64,000 nt of DNA from Streptomyces sp. R41. Its GTDB lineage: Bacteria > Actinomycetota > Actinomycetes > Streptomycetales > Streptomycetaceae. Each line of letters begins with the position of its first letter. Position 1 is the first letter of the stretch. The DNA is taken from NCBI RefSeq assembly GCF_041053055.1, contig NZ_CP163443.1:1488001-1552000 (forward strand), read 5' to 3'. This document shows, piece by piece, positions 37,337 through 46,682 of the stretch. The notes beneath the pieces were generated by a model that saw only the letters and a program-made list of their open reading frames with translations, did no database searches and was not told the DNA's origin. The translations under genes were made by a program, and so were the position numbers.

Positions 37337-39022
37337 ATGAGCCATCCACATCCGGAACTGCACACCGCCCCGCCACTGCCCGACGGAGGGCTACGGGTCG
37401 TCGCCCTGGGCGGCCTGGGTGAGATCGGCCGCAACATGACCGTCTTCGAGCACGCCGGCAAGCTGCTCATCGTCGACTGCGGCGTGCTGTTCCCCGAGGA
37501 GACCCAGCCCGGCGTTGATGTGATCCTGCCCGACTTCACCTCGATCCGGGAGCGCCTGGACGACATCGTGGCCGTCGTGCTCACCCACGGGCACGAGGAC
37601 CACATCGGGGGCGTGCCGTATCTGCTGCGTGAGCGGTCCGACATCCCCGTCGTGGGCTCCAAACTGACCCTGGCGTTCCTTGAGGCCAAGCTCAAAGAGC
37701 ACGGCATCCGGCCGCGCACGGTGCGGGTGCGTGAGGGCGACCGGCGCGGGTTCGGGCCGTTCGACTGCGAATTCGTAGCGGTGAATCACTCGATCCCGGA
37801 CGGTCTCGCGGTCGCGATCCGCACCGGTGCCGGGATGGTGCTGCACACCGGCGACTTCAAGATGGACCAGTTCCCGCTGGACGACCGCATCACCGACCTG
37901 CGTGCCTTCGCCCGCCTCGGTGAGGAGGGCGTCGACCTCTTCCTGGTTGACTCCACCAACGCCGAGGTGCCCGGATTCACCGTCGCCGAGCGCGAGTTGA
38001 ACCCAGCGATCGAGCAGGTCCTGCGCACCGCGCCACGCCGCGTGATCGTCTCCAGCTTCGCCAGCCATGTGCACCGCATCCAGCAGGTCCTGGACGCCGC
38101 TCACCAGCACGGCCGCAAAGTCGCCTTCGTAGGCCGGTCGATGGTCCGCAACATGGGCATCGCCCGCGACCTGGGCTACCTGAAGGTTCCGCCCGGCCTG
38201 GTGGTCAACATGAAGGAAATGGAGAAGCTGCCGGACCACAAGATCGCCCTCGTCTGCACCGGATCCCAGGGCGAGCCGATGGCCGCGCTGTCGCGGATGG
38301 CCAACCGCGACCATGTGATCCGCATCGGCGAGGGCGACACGGTCCTGCTCGCCAGCTCCCTGATCCCGGGCAATGAGAACGCCATTTACCGGGTGATCAA
38401 CGGGCTGACCCGGTGGGGTGCCCACGTCGTCCACAAGGGCAACGCCAAGGTGCACGTCTCCGGACACGCCAGCGCCGGTGAACTCGTCTACTGCTACAAC
38501 ATCATCAAGCCCCGGCACGTCATGCCCGTCCACGGCGAATGGCGTCACCTCCGGGCCAACGGCGACCTCGCCATCCGTACCGGCGTCGATCCCGACCGGG
38601 TGGTCATCGCCGAGGACGGTGTCGTCGTCGACCTCGTCGACGGGCGCGCCTCGATCACCGGCAAGGTGCCCGCGGGCAACGTCTACGTGGACGGCATGGA
38701 AGTCGGCGGCGCCACCGAGGCCTCCCTCAAGGACCGCCTCACCCTCGCCAACGAAGGCGTGGTCACCGTCGTGGCGATCGTCGACGCCGACACCGGCGCC
38801 CTCGCCGAACCCCCCGACTTCCTGGCCCGCGGATTCGTCCACGACGACACCACATTCGAACCGGTCATCCCGGTGATCGAGAAGACCTTGGCCAGGGCGG
38901 CCGAGGAAGGCGTCGGGGACGCGCACCAGCTCGAACAGCTCATCGCCCGCGCGGTGGCGTCCTGGGCGTTCCGGACCTACCGCCGCAAGCCCCTCATCAT
39001 CCCCGTCATCATCGACGCCTGA
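37337..39022 (+). CDS. rnj: Ribonuclease J
   Basis: 561 residues, normal RNase J length. The metallo-beta-lactamase motif is HGHEDH (His84, His86, Asp88, His89). Further ligands are NHSIPD and HTGDFK, with HVSGHAS and MPVHGEWRHL closing the beta-CASP active site. The C-terminal domain ends AFRTYRRKPLIIPVIIDA. It is a 5'-to-3' exonuclease and endonuclease that matures rRNA and degrades mRNA. The ATG at 37337 follows a stretch without a strong Shine-Dalgarno. The chromosomal rnj of streptomycetes usually follows dapA, which is not here, so this may be a second copy. Confidence 0.93.
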   Translation: MSHPHPELHTAPPLPDGGLRVVALGGLGEIGRNMTVFEHAGKLLIVDCGVLFPEETQPGVDVILPDFTSIRERLDDIVAVVLTHGHEDHIGGVPYLLRERSDIPVVGSKLTLAFLEAKLKEHGIRPRTVRVREGDRRGFGPFDCEFVAVNHSIPDGLAVAIRTGAGMVLHTGDFKMDQFPLDDRITDLRAFARLGEEGVDLFLVDSTNAEVPGFTVAERELNPAIEQVLRTAPRRVIVSSFASHVHRIQQVLDAAHQHGRKVAFVGRSMVRNMGIARDLGYLKVPPGLVVNMKEMEKLPDHKIALVCTGSQGEPMAALSRMANRDHVIRIGEGDTVLLASSLIPGNENAIYRVINGLTRWGAHVVHKGNAKVHVSGHASAGELVYCYNIIKPRHVMPVHGEWRHLRANGDLAIRTGVDPDRVVIAEDGVVVDLVDGRASITGKVPAGNVYVDGMEVGGATEASLKDRLTLANEGVVTVVAIVDADTGALAEPPDFLARGFVHDDTTFEPVIPVIEKTLARAAEEGVGDAHQLEQLIARAVASWAFRTYRRKPLIIPVIIDA

Positions 39023-39373
39023 GCCGGGACCGACTGCGGGCAGTGCAACGCGGCGTCTCCGCACGTCGAGCCAGGCCGTCGGCCGTCGCTCGAGCCGTGG
39101 CGGACGGAGAACCCCCAACCGTGGCAGGGCAGAGAAGGGTGCGTGGCTGAGCGCACGCTTCGAAGAGATCGCCCGGCGCCCCTGGGTGACATCGGTCTGC
39201 GGCGCCGGCGGTATCCGGCGTCGGAGATGATCCGCGCTGCCTCCTGCCGCACAGCCACCCGCTGATCCGCGGGCGGATGCGCCGTGGCCGGGTGGTGCAT
39301 GGTGGGTACATCACCACGCACCACCCGGCCGCCCCCCGTTCATGGGCGTCTTCCTCCTCAGACCCCCAGTCCC
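39023..39373. other. Intergenic region between convergent rnj and S8 protease
   Basis: 351 bp with no gene I can support. Open frames on both strands lack codon bias. No clear terminator hairpin was seen. Confidence 0.4.
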
Positions 39374-41755
39374 TCAGACCCGGCGCAGTTCACGGCCGTT
39401 GGAGACCGCCAGCGCGAAGTCCTGATGCGGCTCCACCGAGATCACGGAGCGCAGCGAGCGCCTGGTGACGGACACGCCCCAGACGCGGATCAGATAGGGG
39501 TCGGTGCCCGGCTCGTCGATCACGACCTGCTGGACGTTGTTGGTCGCGTGCGGGAAGGGCCGCACGTCTCCGTCCCGTACCGGTCCGCCGTCCTCCGCCC
39601 GGACCTGCAGGTAGAGCTTGTTGACGAGGTCGCCGTTGCCGGGTTGGGACGGTGCGTCGGTCCAGACGAGGGTGATCTTGAGCGGTCGGCCCGGGTCGAA
39701 CTGCTCGAGGCGGTACGTGACGAGCTCGCCGGTCTGCACCGCGTCCATCCACTCGTCGACGAAGAGCATCCGATGCCGGCCGTCCCTGCCGATGGCCCCG
39801 GCGACATCGACTCGGCCGAAGCCGCTGGCGCCGTTGGGCCCGGTCGGGATCTCCCCGGTGAACTGGCCCTTCATGGCGGCCGCGCCGTTCACCAGGCATG
39901 CCTTGACCAGTGCGGAGGTCGGTTGATGCTGCCGTTCCCGTACCAGGTACTCGCGGACCAGGGCCGCGGCGCCCGCGGCGAGCGGCGTGGCCATGCTGGT
40001 GCCACCGCTCCAGCAATAGGCGCTGCGCAGCGGGTGGTTGAGCGGCAGCTTGCCCCACAGCGGGACGGCATTGGGCGGCAGGGCGCGCGACAGCATCGAC
40101 AGGACGTTGGTGCCGGGTGCGATCAGGTCGGGCTTGATCCGGCCGTCGTCCGTGGGTCCGCGCGACGAGAAGGCGGCCAGCCCGTCGACGTTGTCGGAGA
40201 TGTGGCCTGCCGCGCCCATCTTGGGGAAGCGCAGCACCCCACCCCTGGTGAACCGGTCCCAGGTGGTGTCGCGTCCGGGCGGCGGCGCGGAGCCCGCCGG
40301 GCGGTCGTTCTCGCCGGCGCCGATGGACAGGCAGTTCTTCGCGGTTGCCGGGGAGCCGATGGAGTCCGAGTCGACCACGCCGTTGCCATCGTCGTCCGCG
40401 CCTTCGTTGCCGGCCGAGAACAGGATCAGCATGTCGGGGTTGTTCCAGGCGAACTCGTCGACCGCACGCGCCTTGGTGGTGTAGAGGCCGGCGGTCGGTG
40501 CGCCCCAGGAGTTGGTGTGGATACGGGCCCCGGCACGGTAGGCCTGCTCGAAGAGCGGCCCGAGGTCCTCGGGAAGCCCGTGCAGACCGGCCTCGGCGGG
40601 CGGCCAGGTATCGCTGATCCGGGGCAGCCCGGCGACCTCCGCCTCGGTCTTCCAGTGCACGCGCTGGCCGATGGCCTGGAAGAAGACCTTCGCCTCCGGC
40701 GCCACTCCCGAGGGGGCCGGTGTGATGTTCGCGTCCCGGGCGGCCGCGCCGTTGCCGAGCACGGAGCCCGTCACATGGGTGCCGTGTCCTATGTCGGGGT
40801 CGGAGGGCCCGTCGTCGCTGCCGGGCGGGTCGTTGACGTACGGCGCCAGGGTGAGGCGGGTCGGCCAGCTCACCATGCCAGCGACCCGGCCCCGTACATC
40901 CGGGTGCATCGTGTCGGGGTCGCCGGTGTCGAGGCCGGAGTCGGCGATGGCGACGATCTGGTCGGCGCCGGTCAGCTCGATGCCGCCTGCCGAGTTGTCC
41001 TCCTGGACTTCGAGGACCAGTCGGGCGCGATCGTTGTGGAACTCCGGCAGCGCGTACGGCAACACGGCCTGGACGCCGGGCTGTTCGGCGAGGCCCGCCG
41101 GGTCGGCGTTCGCCACGAGGGTGCGGCCCGCCGCGGACAGGACGGCTCCGCCCGACTCACGGACCGCTGCGGCCACGTCCTCGATGCTCTCGCCGGGGAA
41201 GACGGAAACCTCGACGAGCTGGCTCTCGGCCCCGGCCGGATGGGCGAGTTGCTCGGTGCCCAGGGACCGTGTCGGCGTGGTGTGCACCTTCGGGGAGACC
41301 TTCATGGCGGGCCGGTACGGCGTCACCTCGGCGACCCACGGCAGCGCGGTGAGAGCGTCGACGTTCTCCGGGAGCACGCCGATGAGCAGTGTGAAGTTCG
41401 CGAGGCTGTCGTGGATGCGGGCGCCGTGAGAGCCCAGCTCGCGCAGCCACCGAGGCGCGGGGGGTCCTGCCAGCCGCAGCAGGTAGTAGGCCGTGCGTCC
41501 CGCCGGGGGCTCGAGGGCTGCCTCCTGCTGGGCTTCTACCGCGTCGGCGAAGGAGAAGGAGTTTCCGGCGGTGAGCAGCGGCCGTTCGGCGAGCTCGGTG
41601 GCTTGGACGTCCAACGCGCCGACGCGGATGGCCTGTTCGTCGGTCGCGCGGATGAGCATGGCGTCGGGGTAGCGGGCGAGCACCTCGACCCCGGTTCCGC
41701 GGACGGCGGTGTCCTCGTCGTCCGTCCGTACATGCACCAGCAGTGTGGCAGTCAT
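39374..41755 (-). CDS. S8-family (subtilisin-like) serine protease without signal peptide
   Basis: 793 residues from the ATG at 41755 (GGAGT upstream). The catalytic triad is clear: Asp in VAIADSGLDTG (about residue 270), His in GHGTHVTG (about 324) and Ser in SGGTSMATPLAAG (about 585). NSWGAP carries the oxyanion Asn, and FSAGNEG is also present. A long N-terminal region of about 260 residues repeats alpha/beta blocks of the inhibitor I9 kind, and a C-terminal beta-sandwich follows. It begins MTATLLVHVRTDDEDTAVRG, with no Sec, Tat or lipoprotein signal, so it appears to act in the cytoplasm. Its neighbour is a STAND regulator, and its promoter region shares a motif with another gene of the cluster. 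Confidence 0.92.
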   Translation of the reverse strand: MTATLLVHVRTDDEDTAVRGTGVEVLARYPDAMLIRATDEQAIRVGALDVQATELAERPLLTAGNSFSFADAVEAQQEAALEPPAGRTAYYLLRLAGPPAPRWLRELGSHGARIHDSLANFTLLIGVLPENVDALTALPWVAEVTPYRPAMKVSPKVHTTPTRSLGTEQLAHPAGAESQLVEVSVFPGESIEDVAAAVRESGGAVLSAAGRTLVANADPAGLAEQPGVQAVLPYALPEFHNDRARLVLEVQEDNSAGGIELTGADQIVAIADSGLDTGDPDTMHPDVRGRVAGMVSWPTRLTLAPYVNDPPGSDDGPSDPDIGHGTHVTGSVLGNGAAARDANITPAPSGVAPEAKVFFQAIGQRVHWKTEAEVAGLPRISDTWPPAEAGLHGLPEDLGPLFEQAYRAGARIHTNSWGAPTAGLYTTKARAVDEFAWNNPDMLILFSAGNEGADDDGNGVVDSDSIGSPATAKNCLSIGAGENDRPAGSAPPPGRDTTWDRFTRGGVLRFPKMGAAGHISDNVDGLAAFSSRGPTDDGRIKPDLIAPGTNVLSMLSRALPPNAVPLWGKLPLNHPLRSAYCWSGGTSMATPLAAGAAALVREYLVRERQHQPTSALVKACLVNGAAAMKGQFTGEIPTGPNGASGFGRVDVAGAIGRDGRHRMLFVDEWMDAVQTGELVTYRLEQFDPGRPLKITLVWTDAPSQPGNGDLVNKLYLQVRAEDGGPVRDGDVRPFPHATNNVQQVVIDEPGTDPYLIRVWGVSVTRRSLRSVISVEPHQDFALAVSNGRELRRV

Positions 41756-41817
41756 GGAGGACTCCCCTTTCACGCTATTCGGTTGGCTGTCGACGAGTGT
41801 GGTGGCGGCCGGTGGCC

Positions 41818-41854
41818 GGTTGACGAAAGCTGACGGAGCTGGACAGAACTGGCC
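41818..41854. promoter_or_regulatory. Shared promoter motif, copy upstream of S8 protease
   Basis: Reading towards the protease (minus strand), this 37-bp element starts GGCCAGTTCTGTCCAG and ends TTTCGTCAACC. It contains three roughly 10-bp-spaced direct repeats of a TNYGTCA type. Its near edge is 62 nt from the protease start. The same block with one repeat fewer is at 44505-44531. Confidence 0.7.
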
Positions 41855-41859
41855 GTCGG

Positions 41860-44433
41860 TCAGCTCTGGTCGAGCAGGCGGTGCAGCGCGGACGCCTCGG
41901 GGACCCCCAGTGCGTCGAAGAGCCCGGCCGCGGTCTGCCACTGGCGGCGGGCCGCGGTGCGGTCCCCGGACTCCTGGCTCAGCCTGCCGAGGCCGGTCAG
42001 GGCACGGGCCTGCTCGTAGCGGTCGCCGTTGTGTTGGGCCAGCTCCAGGGCGGTGCGGAAGGAATCGGCGGCGTCCTCGGACTTTCCGGTGGCGTGCTGG
42101 GCTTCGCCGAGGTCGACGAGCGCGCCGGTCTCGACCTCGGCCTCGCCCACCTCATGGGCGAGTTCCACCGCCCGGCCCAACTGGTCGAGGGCCTCACTGT
42201 GGCGGCCGGCCCGCAGATGGACGTCGCCGAGGCCGCGCAGGGCATCGGCCTGGCCTGTCCGGTATCCCGTCTCCAGGTAGATGGGCAGGGCCTGTTCATG
42301 ATGGTCGGCGGCGTCGGCGAGGCGGCCAAGACGCAGGCTTGCCGAGCCGAGGTTGGTGAGCGCGACCGCCTCGCCGACCCGGTTACCGATCTCACGGTTG
42401 ATGGTGAGGGCGCGGGCGTAGTGGTCGTACGCCTCGGCGTAGCGGCCGGTGCGCTCCAGGGTGGTGCCCAGGTTGTTGAGGACCCGGGCCTGGCCGATGC
42501 GGTCGCCGCGCTCCTGGTAGAGGGTGAGCGCCCGCTGCTGGTGGTCGAGTGCCTTCGGGTAGTCGCCGAGCTGCCGGTACACGGTGCCGAGGCCGTACAG
42601 GGCGGCGCCCTCTCCGATGTTGCCGGCCAGTTCCCGGTGCAGGGCGAGCGCCTCTTCCAGGTGGCCGCGGGCCTCTTCGTACCGGCCGAGCCGCCAGGCC
42701 AGTGTGCCGAGCCCCTGCAGCGCGTTCGCCTCGCCGGCCCGGTCGCCGCTCTCGCGGTGCGCTGCGAGTGCCTGCAGGTGGTGGTCGACGGCCGCGGTGT
42801 ACGAACCGGTGCGCAGATGGGCGGTGCCCAGACGGTTGAGGGCGTCGGCCTCTGCCCGGAGGTCGTGCCGGGCGCGGGCGGCTCGCAGGGCGAGCCCGTG
42901 CAGAGTGAGGCCGTCGCGGTAGTGGGCACCGGTGTCGAGGTGACGGTCCAGGCAGACCGAGAGCTCGACGGTGTGCTCCGGCGAGATGTCGACAGCGGCG
43001 GCCGCGACGGCCAGGAGGTTGGAATGCTCGGCGGCCAGCCAGGGGTCGTGCGGTCCGGCGGCGCGGCGGGCGGTGTGCAGATAGTGGTTGAGGAGCCGGA
43101 GCAGCGCGGGCTGCCGGTCGGTGCGGTCCGCGGCCTGCTCGGCCGCGTAGGCGCGGAGCAGATCGTGCATCGCGAAGCGGCCCGCGCTGCTCTCGTCGAG
43201 GAGGTGGGCGCGCGTGAGGGTGTCCAGCAGCCGGTGCGCCGTGACCGGTTCGGCGTCGAGGAGCGCGGCGGCGGCCTCGATGCCGATGTCCTGGCCGGGG
43301 TGCAGTCCGAGCAGTTGGAACGTGGTGAGCGCCGGGTCGGGCAGCAAGCGGCAGGACCAGGAGAACACCGTGCGTACGGCGGTGTAGTCGTCCTCGCCCG
43401 CGGCCAGCAGGTCGAGCCGGCGGGACTCGTCGCCGAGGTCGGCCACCAGGCGGGACAGCGGTACGGCGGGATGGGCCGCCGCCAGTTCGGCGGCGATGCG
43501 CAGGGCGAGGGGCAGCCGGGCGCAGCGTTCGGCGAGGGCGACGGCCTGCTCGGGTTCGGCCTCGGCGCGAGCCCCGATCAGGCGACTGAGCAGGGCGACG
43601 GCTTCGGTGAGAGGCAGTACGTCGAGGTTGATGCGGACGGCGCCGTGCCGGGCGACGAGCGCGGGCAGCGAGTCGCGGCTGGTGACGAGGACCTGGCAGG
43701 TGGGCGTGCCGGGCAGCAGGTCGCGCACTTGGTCCACGGAACGGGCGTTGTCCAGGACGACGAGGGTCTTCCGGCCGGCGAGCAGGGTGCGGTAGCGGGC
43801 CGCCCGCTCGTCGAGGCCGTGCGGGATGGCGGAGCCCTCGACGCCGAGGGCACGCAGGAACACTTCGAGCGCTTCCGCGGCGGACACGGGCCGGTCCGGG
43901 TCGTAGCCACGGAGGTTGAGGTAGAGCTGTCCGTCGGGGAAGGCGTCCGCCACACGGTGCGCCCAGTGCACGGCGAGGGCCGTCTTCCCGACGCCCGCGG
44001 TGCCCGACACCGCCGAGATCACCACGGCGGTGGCGTCGGTGGCCGACTCGGCGAGCAGCCGGTCCAGGTCGGCGATCTGACTGTCACGGCCGGTGAACGC
44101 CGTGACGTCGCCGGGGAGTTGGCGGGGCGGCGGGAAGTGGTCGGCCGCGGCCGGCGGGGCTGCCGGGACCGTGGGGTCGGCGCTGGCCGCGAGCCACAGG
44201 GCGTGGAACCGGCCGGGATCACCCCCCAGCGTCTCCACGATCAGCTCGAGAAGTCCCCAGCGTGGCACGGCGGGCCCGGAGAAGGCGACCGAGACGGTGG
44301 TGTGGCTGCAGCCGACCTCCTTGGCCATCTGGCGCAGGCTCGGCCGGCCGGCCCGGTGATGCAGCTCGTGCAGCGCGTCGAAGAGGGACCGCACCGGTCC
44401 CTCGGCCAGGTCGGGCCTCGGCAGCACCCTCAT
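41860..44433 (-). CDS. XRE-NB-ARC-TPR (STAND) regulator
   Basis: 857 residues. An N-terminal helix-turn-helix (RPSLRQMAKEVGCSHTTVSV) is followed by the NTPase domain with Walker A GTAGVGKTALAVHWAHRVAD (about residue 148), Walker B KTLVVLDNA, sensor RDSL and a winged-helix region (AMHDLLRAYA). The second half (about residues 520-830) consists of eight or more TPR repeats (LGTLAWRLGRYEEARGHLEE and similar). STAND proteins oligomerise when the repeats bind a ligand. The HTH suggests that the output is transcription. It lies between the S8 protease and two divergent genes. Confidence 0.92.
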   Translation of the reverse strand: MRVLPRPDLAEGPVRSLFDALHELHHRAGRPSLRQMAKEVGCSHTTVSVAFSGPAVPRWGLLELIVETLGGDPGRFHALWLAASADPTVPAAPPAAADHFPPPRQLPGDVTAFTGRDSQIADLDRLLAESATDATAVVISAVSGTAGVGKTALAVHWAHRVADAFPDGQLYLNLRGYDPDRPVSAAEALEVFLRALGVEGSAIPHGLDERAARYRTLLAGRKTLVVLDNARSVDQVRDLLPGTPTCQVLVTSRDSLPALVARHGAVRINLDVLPLTEAVALLSRLIGARAEAEPEQAVALAERCARLPLALRIAAELAAAHPAVPLSRLVADLGDESRRLDLLAAGEDDYTAVRTVFSWSCRLLPDPALTTFQLLGLHPGQDIGIEAAAALLDAEPVTAHRLLDTLTRAHLLDESSAGRFAMHDLLRAYAAEQAADRTDRQPALLRLLNHYLHTARRAAGPHDPWLAAEHSNLLAVAAAAVDISPEHTVELSVCLDRHLDTGAHYRDGLTLHGLALRAARARHDLRAEADALNRLGTAHLRTGSYTAAVDHHLQALAAHRESGDRAGEANALQGLGTLAWRLGRYEEARGHLEEALALHRELAGNIGEGAALYGLGTVYRQLGDYPKALDHQQRALTLYQERGDRIGQARVLNNLGTTLERTGRYAEAYDHYARALTINREIGNRVGEAVALTNLGSASLRLGRLADAADHHEQALPIYLETGYRTGQADALRGLGDVHLRAGRHSEALDQLGRAVELAHEVGEAEVETGALVDLGEAQHATGKSEDAADSFRTALELAQHNGDRYEQARALTGLGRLSQESGDRTAARRQWQTAAGLFDALGVPEASALHRLLDQS

Positions 44434-44504
44434 GCGTCCTCCCCCAAGGTCGCCTGGTCAAAGGCTCCTCTGCCGCATCCCGTGCTGTAAAGCCGGTTGC
44501 GGGC

Positions 44505-44531
44505 GGCCAGTTCTGTCAGGTTCCGTCAACC
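44505..44531. promoter_or_regulatory. Shared promoter motif, copy in STAND/small-protein divergent region
   Basis: This 27-bp element on the plus strand starts GGCCAGTTCTGTCAGG and ends TTCCGTCAACC. It carries two TNYGTCA direct repeats. It is 61 nt upstream of the small-protein ATG at 44593 and 71 nt upstream of the STAND gene on the other strand. It corresponds to 41818-41854 minus one 10-bp repeat. Confidence 0.7.
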
Positions 44532-44592
44532 CGCCCCGCGCGCCCCAAGACTGATGAGTGACCCGACGGACCGCCGGAAAGGGGCGAAGGAC

Positions 44593-45096
44593 ATGACCAC
44601 CTTCGAGGACGCGACACTGCTCGGACTCGCTGTACAGGCCCGGCTCAAGCGCCCGGCGCCGACCGCACCGATGGACTCGCACCAGCTTTCGGATGTCCAG
44701 CGGGAAGAAGTGGCGGCCGCTCTGCGGTATTTGGAGGCATCGGGTGTACTGACCGGGAGCGAGAGCACGTCGTTCCAGGAGTACGTGTCCAACGGCAAGC
44801 TGCCGGAGGCCGATTCAGCTCCCTCGCCGTTCACGGTGGGTTCGGTTCTCGCGATCCTCGTGCAGCACGGTGCGCAGGCCGGCGCGCTCGGCCATGTCGT
44901 CGACGCCGCGGTGGACGGCTTCGTGCACGCCGGCCCGCACGCCGCGGTCGGCTGCGCCTCGATCGCCGCGATGGAGTCGCTGCGGGCGACGAAGAGCGCC
45001 GTACCGGGAGCCGTCTTCGTGCCAGGGGCGACCAAAAGCAGCACGGGCGGCATCAAGAGCGGCACCGGCGGAATCAAGAGTGCCGTCACTCCCTGA
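44593..45096 (+). CDS. Hypothetical protein with Gly-rich repeat tail, STAND-associated
   Basis: 167 residues from the ATG at 44593 (GGGGCGAAGG just upstream); an ATG at 44554 is possible. An acidic and helical N-terminal half (QLSDVQREEVAAALRYLEAS) precedes a hydrophobic middle rich in Ala and His (VGSVLAILVQHGAQAGALGH). The C-terminus is a short repeat of the type GGIKSGTGGIKS. No signal peptide, and no family that I recognise. It shares a promoter motif with the S8 protease and is divergent from the STAND gene. The repeat tail looks like a tag or protease substrate, but that is inference. Confidence 0.75.
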   Translation: MTTFEDATLLGLAVQARLKRPAPTAPMDSHQLSDVQREEVAAALRYLEASGVLTGSESTSFQEYVSNGKLPEADSAPSPFTVGSVLAILVQHGAQAGALGHVVDAAVDGFVHAGPHAAVGCASIAAMESLRATKSAVPGAVFVPGATKSSTGGIKSGTGGIKSAVTP

Positions 45097-45115
45097 GCGC
45101 CGTGCCGACCGCGGT

Positions 45116-45982
45116 GTGCGGACACTGCGCGTCAAGGTGCTGCGGTACGTCTGGGAGACCGGCTGGTCGGGGGCGCGGCCGGTCAGGCCCTGGCCCGACG
45201 AGGTCTTCACCGAGGTCTTCCAGGAGGCCAACGGGCGCAGTGTGCGGGACTTCTGGCTGCGGTCGACCCTCGGCCGTACGGCCGTCGACTTCGACATCGC
45301 CCCCTGGACCGTCCTGCGCGGCGGCTTCCAGGAGACGCTGAAGGAGGACCGCGCCGGGACAGTACGGGCCTGCCGACGCCAGGCCGAACGAGACGGAGTG
45401 GCGCTCTCCGGTTTCCACCGTCTGATCGCCTTCCTTCATGAGCCACCGTCGGACACGGGGCTGTGCGGCGGCTCACTCGTTCTCGACCAAGGGGCCCGCG
45501 CGCCCACGGACTTCCGTCGCGAGGTCGGCCGCCTGATCGGCTTCGGACCGGTGCTCGACGCCCGTGGCCTGCCCGGTGCTCCGTACTGCGTGATGGGCTC
45601 GGGGACCTGCCGGGCCGCCGCGGCCACGCTGTTCGCCCACGACCCGGTGTTCCGGGCGTCGTCGAGGGCGGTGCGCGTCGGGGCGCCGGGGACCGTAGAT
45701 CTGACCGCACTGGGGGACGCGTCCTGGCACGGTGGCGAGCCGGTGCTCGCCACCGTGCCGGTGACCGGCGGCGACATCGTCGTCGAGTACCGCACGGACA
45801 GCGGTCTGCCGCCCGCGGTGGTCGTGCACTCCGTCGGGGTCCGCTCCCCAGGGGTACGTTTCGAGGGTGCCCTCGCGCCCGAAAGCGGCGCGCACACCGT
45901 GGTCCTCGGTATACGGGTCGCTGTCCTCGGCACCTCGCCCCGGAGCGTCACGCTGGAATTGGACCCTCGCGGCCGGCGGTGA
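45116..45982 (+). CDS. Metzincin-like protein with degenerate zinc site (pseudo-protease)
   Basis: 288 residues from the GTG at 45116, 20 nt after the previous gene. The central part follows a metzincin layout: a strand, then DFRREVGRLIGFGPV (about residues 131-145), then a Met-turn-like YCVMGSG (about 157-163). In active enzymes the first stretch would be HExxHxxGxxH; here all three His positions are Arg, Arg and Pro, while the Glu and Gly remain. The C-terminal domain (about 200-288) is beta-rich (VVVEYRTDSG, TVVLGIRVAVLG). It has no signal peptide. It is best read as a catalytically dead protease that binds peptides, but the homology is inferred by eye. Confidence 0.6.
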   Translation: MRTLRVKVLRYVWETGWSGARPVRPWPDEVFTEVFQEANGRSVRDFWLRSTLGRTAVDFDIAPWTVLRGGFQETLKEDRAGTVRACRRQAERDGVALSGFHRLIAFLHEPPSDTGLCGGSLVLDQGARAPTDFRREVGRLIGFGPVLDARGLPGAPYCVMGSGTCRAAAATLFAHDPVFRASSRAVRVGAPGTVDLTALGDASWHGGEPVLATVPVTGGDIVVEYRTDSGLPPAVVVHSVGVRSPGVRFEGALAPESGAHTVVLGIRVAVLGTSPRSVTLELDPRGRR

Positions 45983-46682
45983 GCCGAGGGGCGGTTGCCG
46001 CTCGCGGGGCCGGGACGGGCGAGCCCAGCAGCCCGGCGAGCAGCGAGCACGTCGCGGCTCCAGAAGCAGCTCACCGTCATCGACGGACTCCAGACCGACG
46101 ATCAGGGCGATCCGTACGGCTCGGCCTGGCGCCCTGCAGCAGTAACCGGTACCCGGCCAGGCTGTCGCTGCATTCGCCGCCGCCGGCGGCCGCTTCGCAC
46201 AGCACATAGCACCCACGGCACGGCCATCCTGACCGTGGTGAATGAATCCGACACCCAGGCCCTGGTGGTGCTGGTGTGCGCCGGGTTCGTGCGGTGCACG
46301 AGCGCGGAGGCGGCCGCCGACGCGCAACACGGGTACCGGCGGCCCCGATCCCCCGGCGGCACGCGCCCGCCCCGTTCGCCCGCCGTCCCCTGTCACCTGC
46401 TTTTCTTCTGTTTTAGGGCGAGCGCGGGGGTGTGCAGAGGGGGATGTCGGGCCCCTGACCACGGTCAGACAGGCGTGGTGACCTGCGGATATGCCGCCCA
46501 CGGCGTGGCAGCGCGCGGGCAGTTGTCGGAGGGGATGTCGGCCTGGTCGTCAGGGGTGTTGTCGCATCGTGACCATGGTCGGGCCTTCGTGGACACAGGT
46601 GTGGTCGGGGTCGGCTGCTGCTGTGGCCGGTACGCGCGGCGCCGGGCAGGACGGCGCCGCCCCGTACGGGAGAGACAGGCCG
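45983..46682. other. 700-bp region without a supported gene
   Basis: Several open frames exist but none has good codon bias or a family match. A GACCATGGTC palindrome is at about 46568-46577. The right end (46640-46682) should hold the promoter of the replication-relaxation gene. It may be the edge of an integrated element. Confidence 0.4.

Noticed and set aside
39284..41833. 849-codon plus-strand open frame opposite the S8 protease
   Set aside because: The minus-strand protein has the full catalytic triad; the plus-strand frame is a shadow.
41881..44490. 869-codon plus-strand open frame opposite the STAND gene
   Set aside because: The minus strand has Walker motifs and TPRs; the opposite frame has only low-complexity G/V/E/R.
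46568..46577. GACCATGGTC palindrome as an operator
   Set aside because: A 10-bp palindrome in GC-rich DNA is common by chance, and no nearby regulator or promoter supports it.
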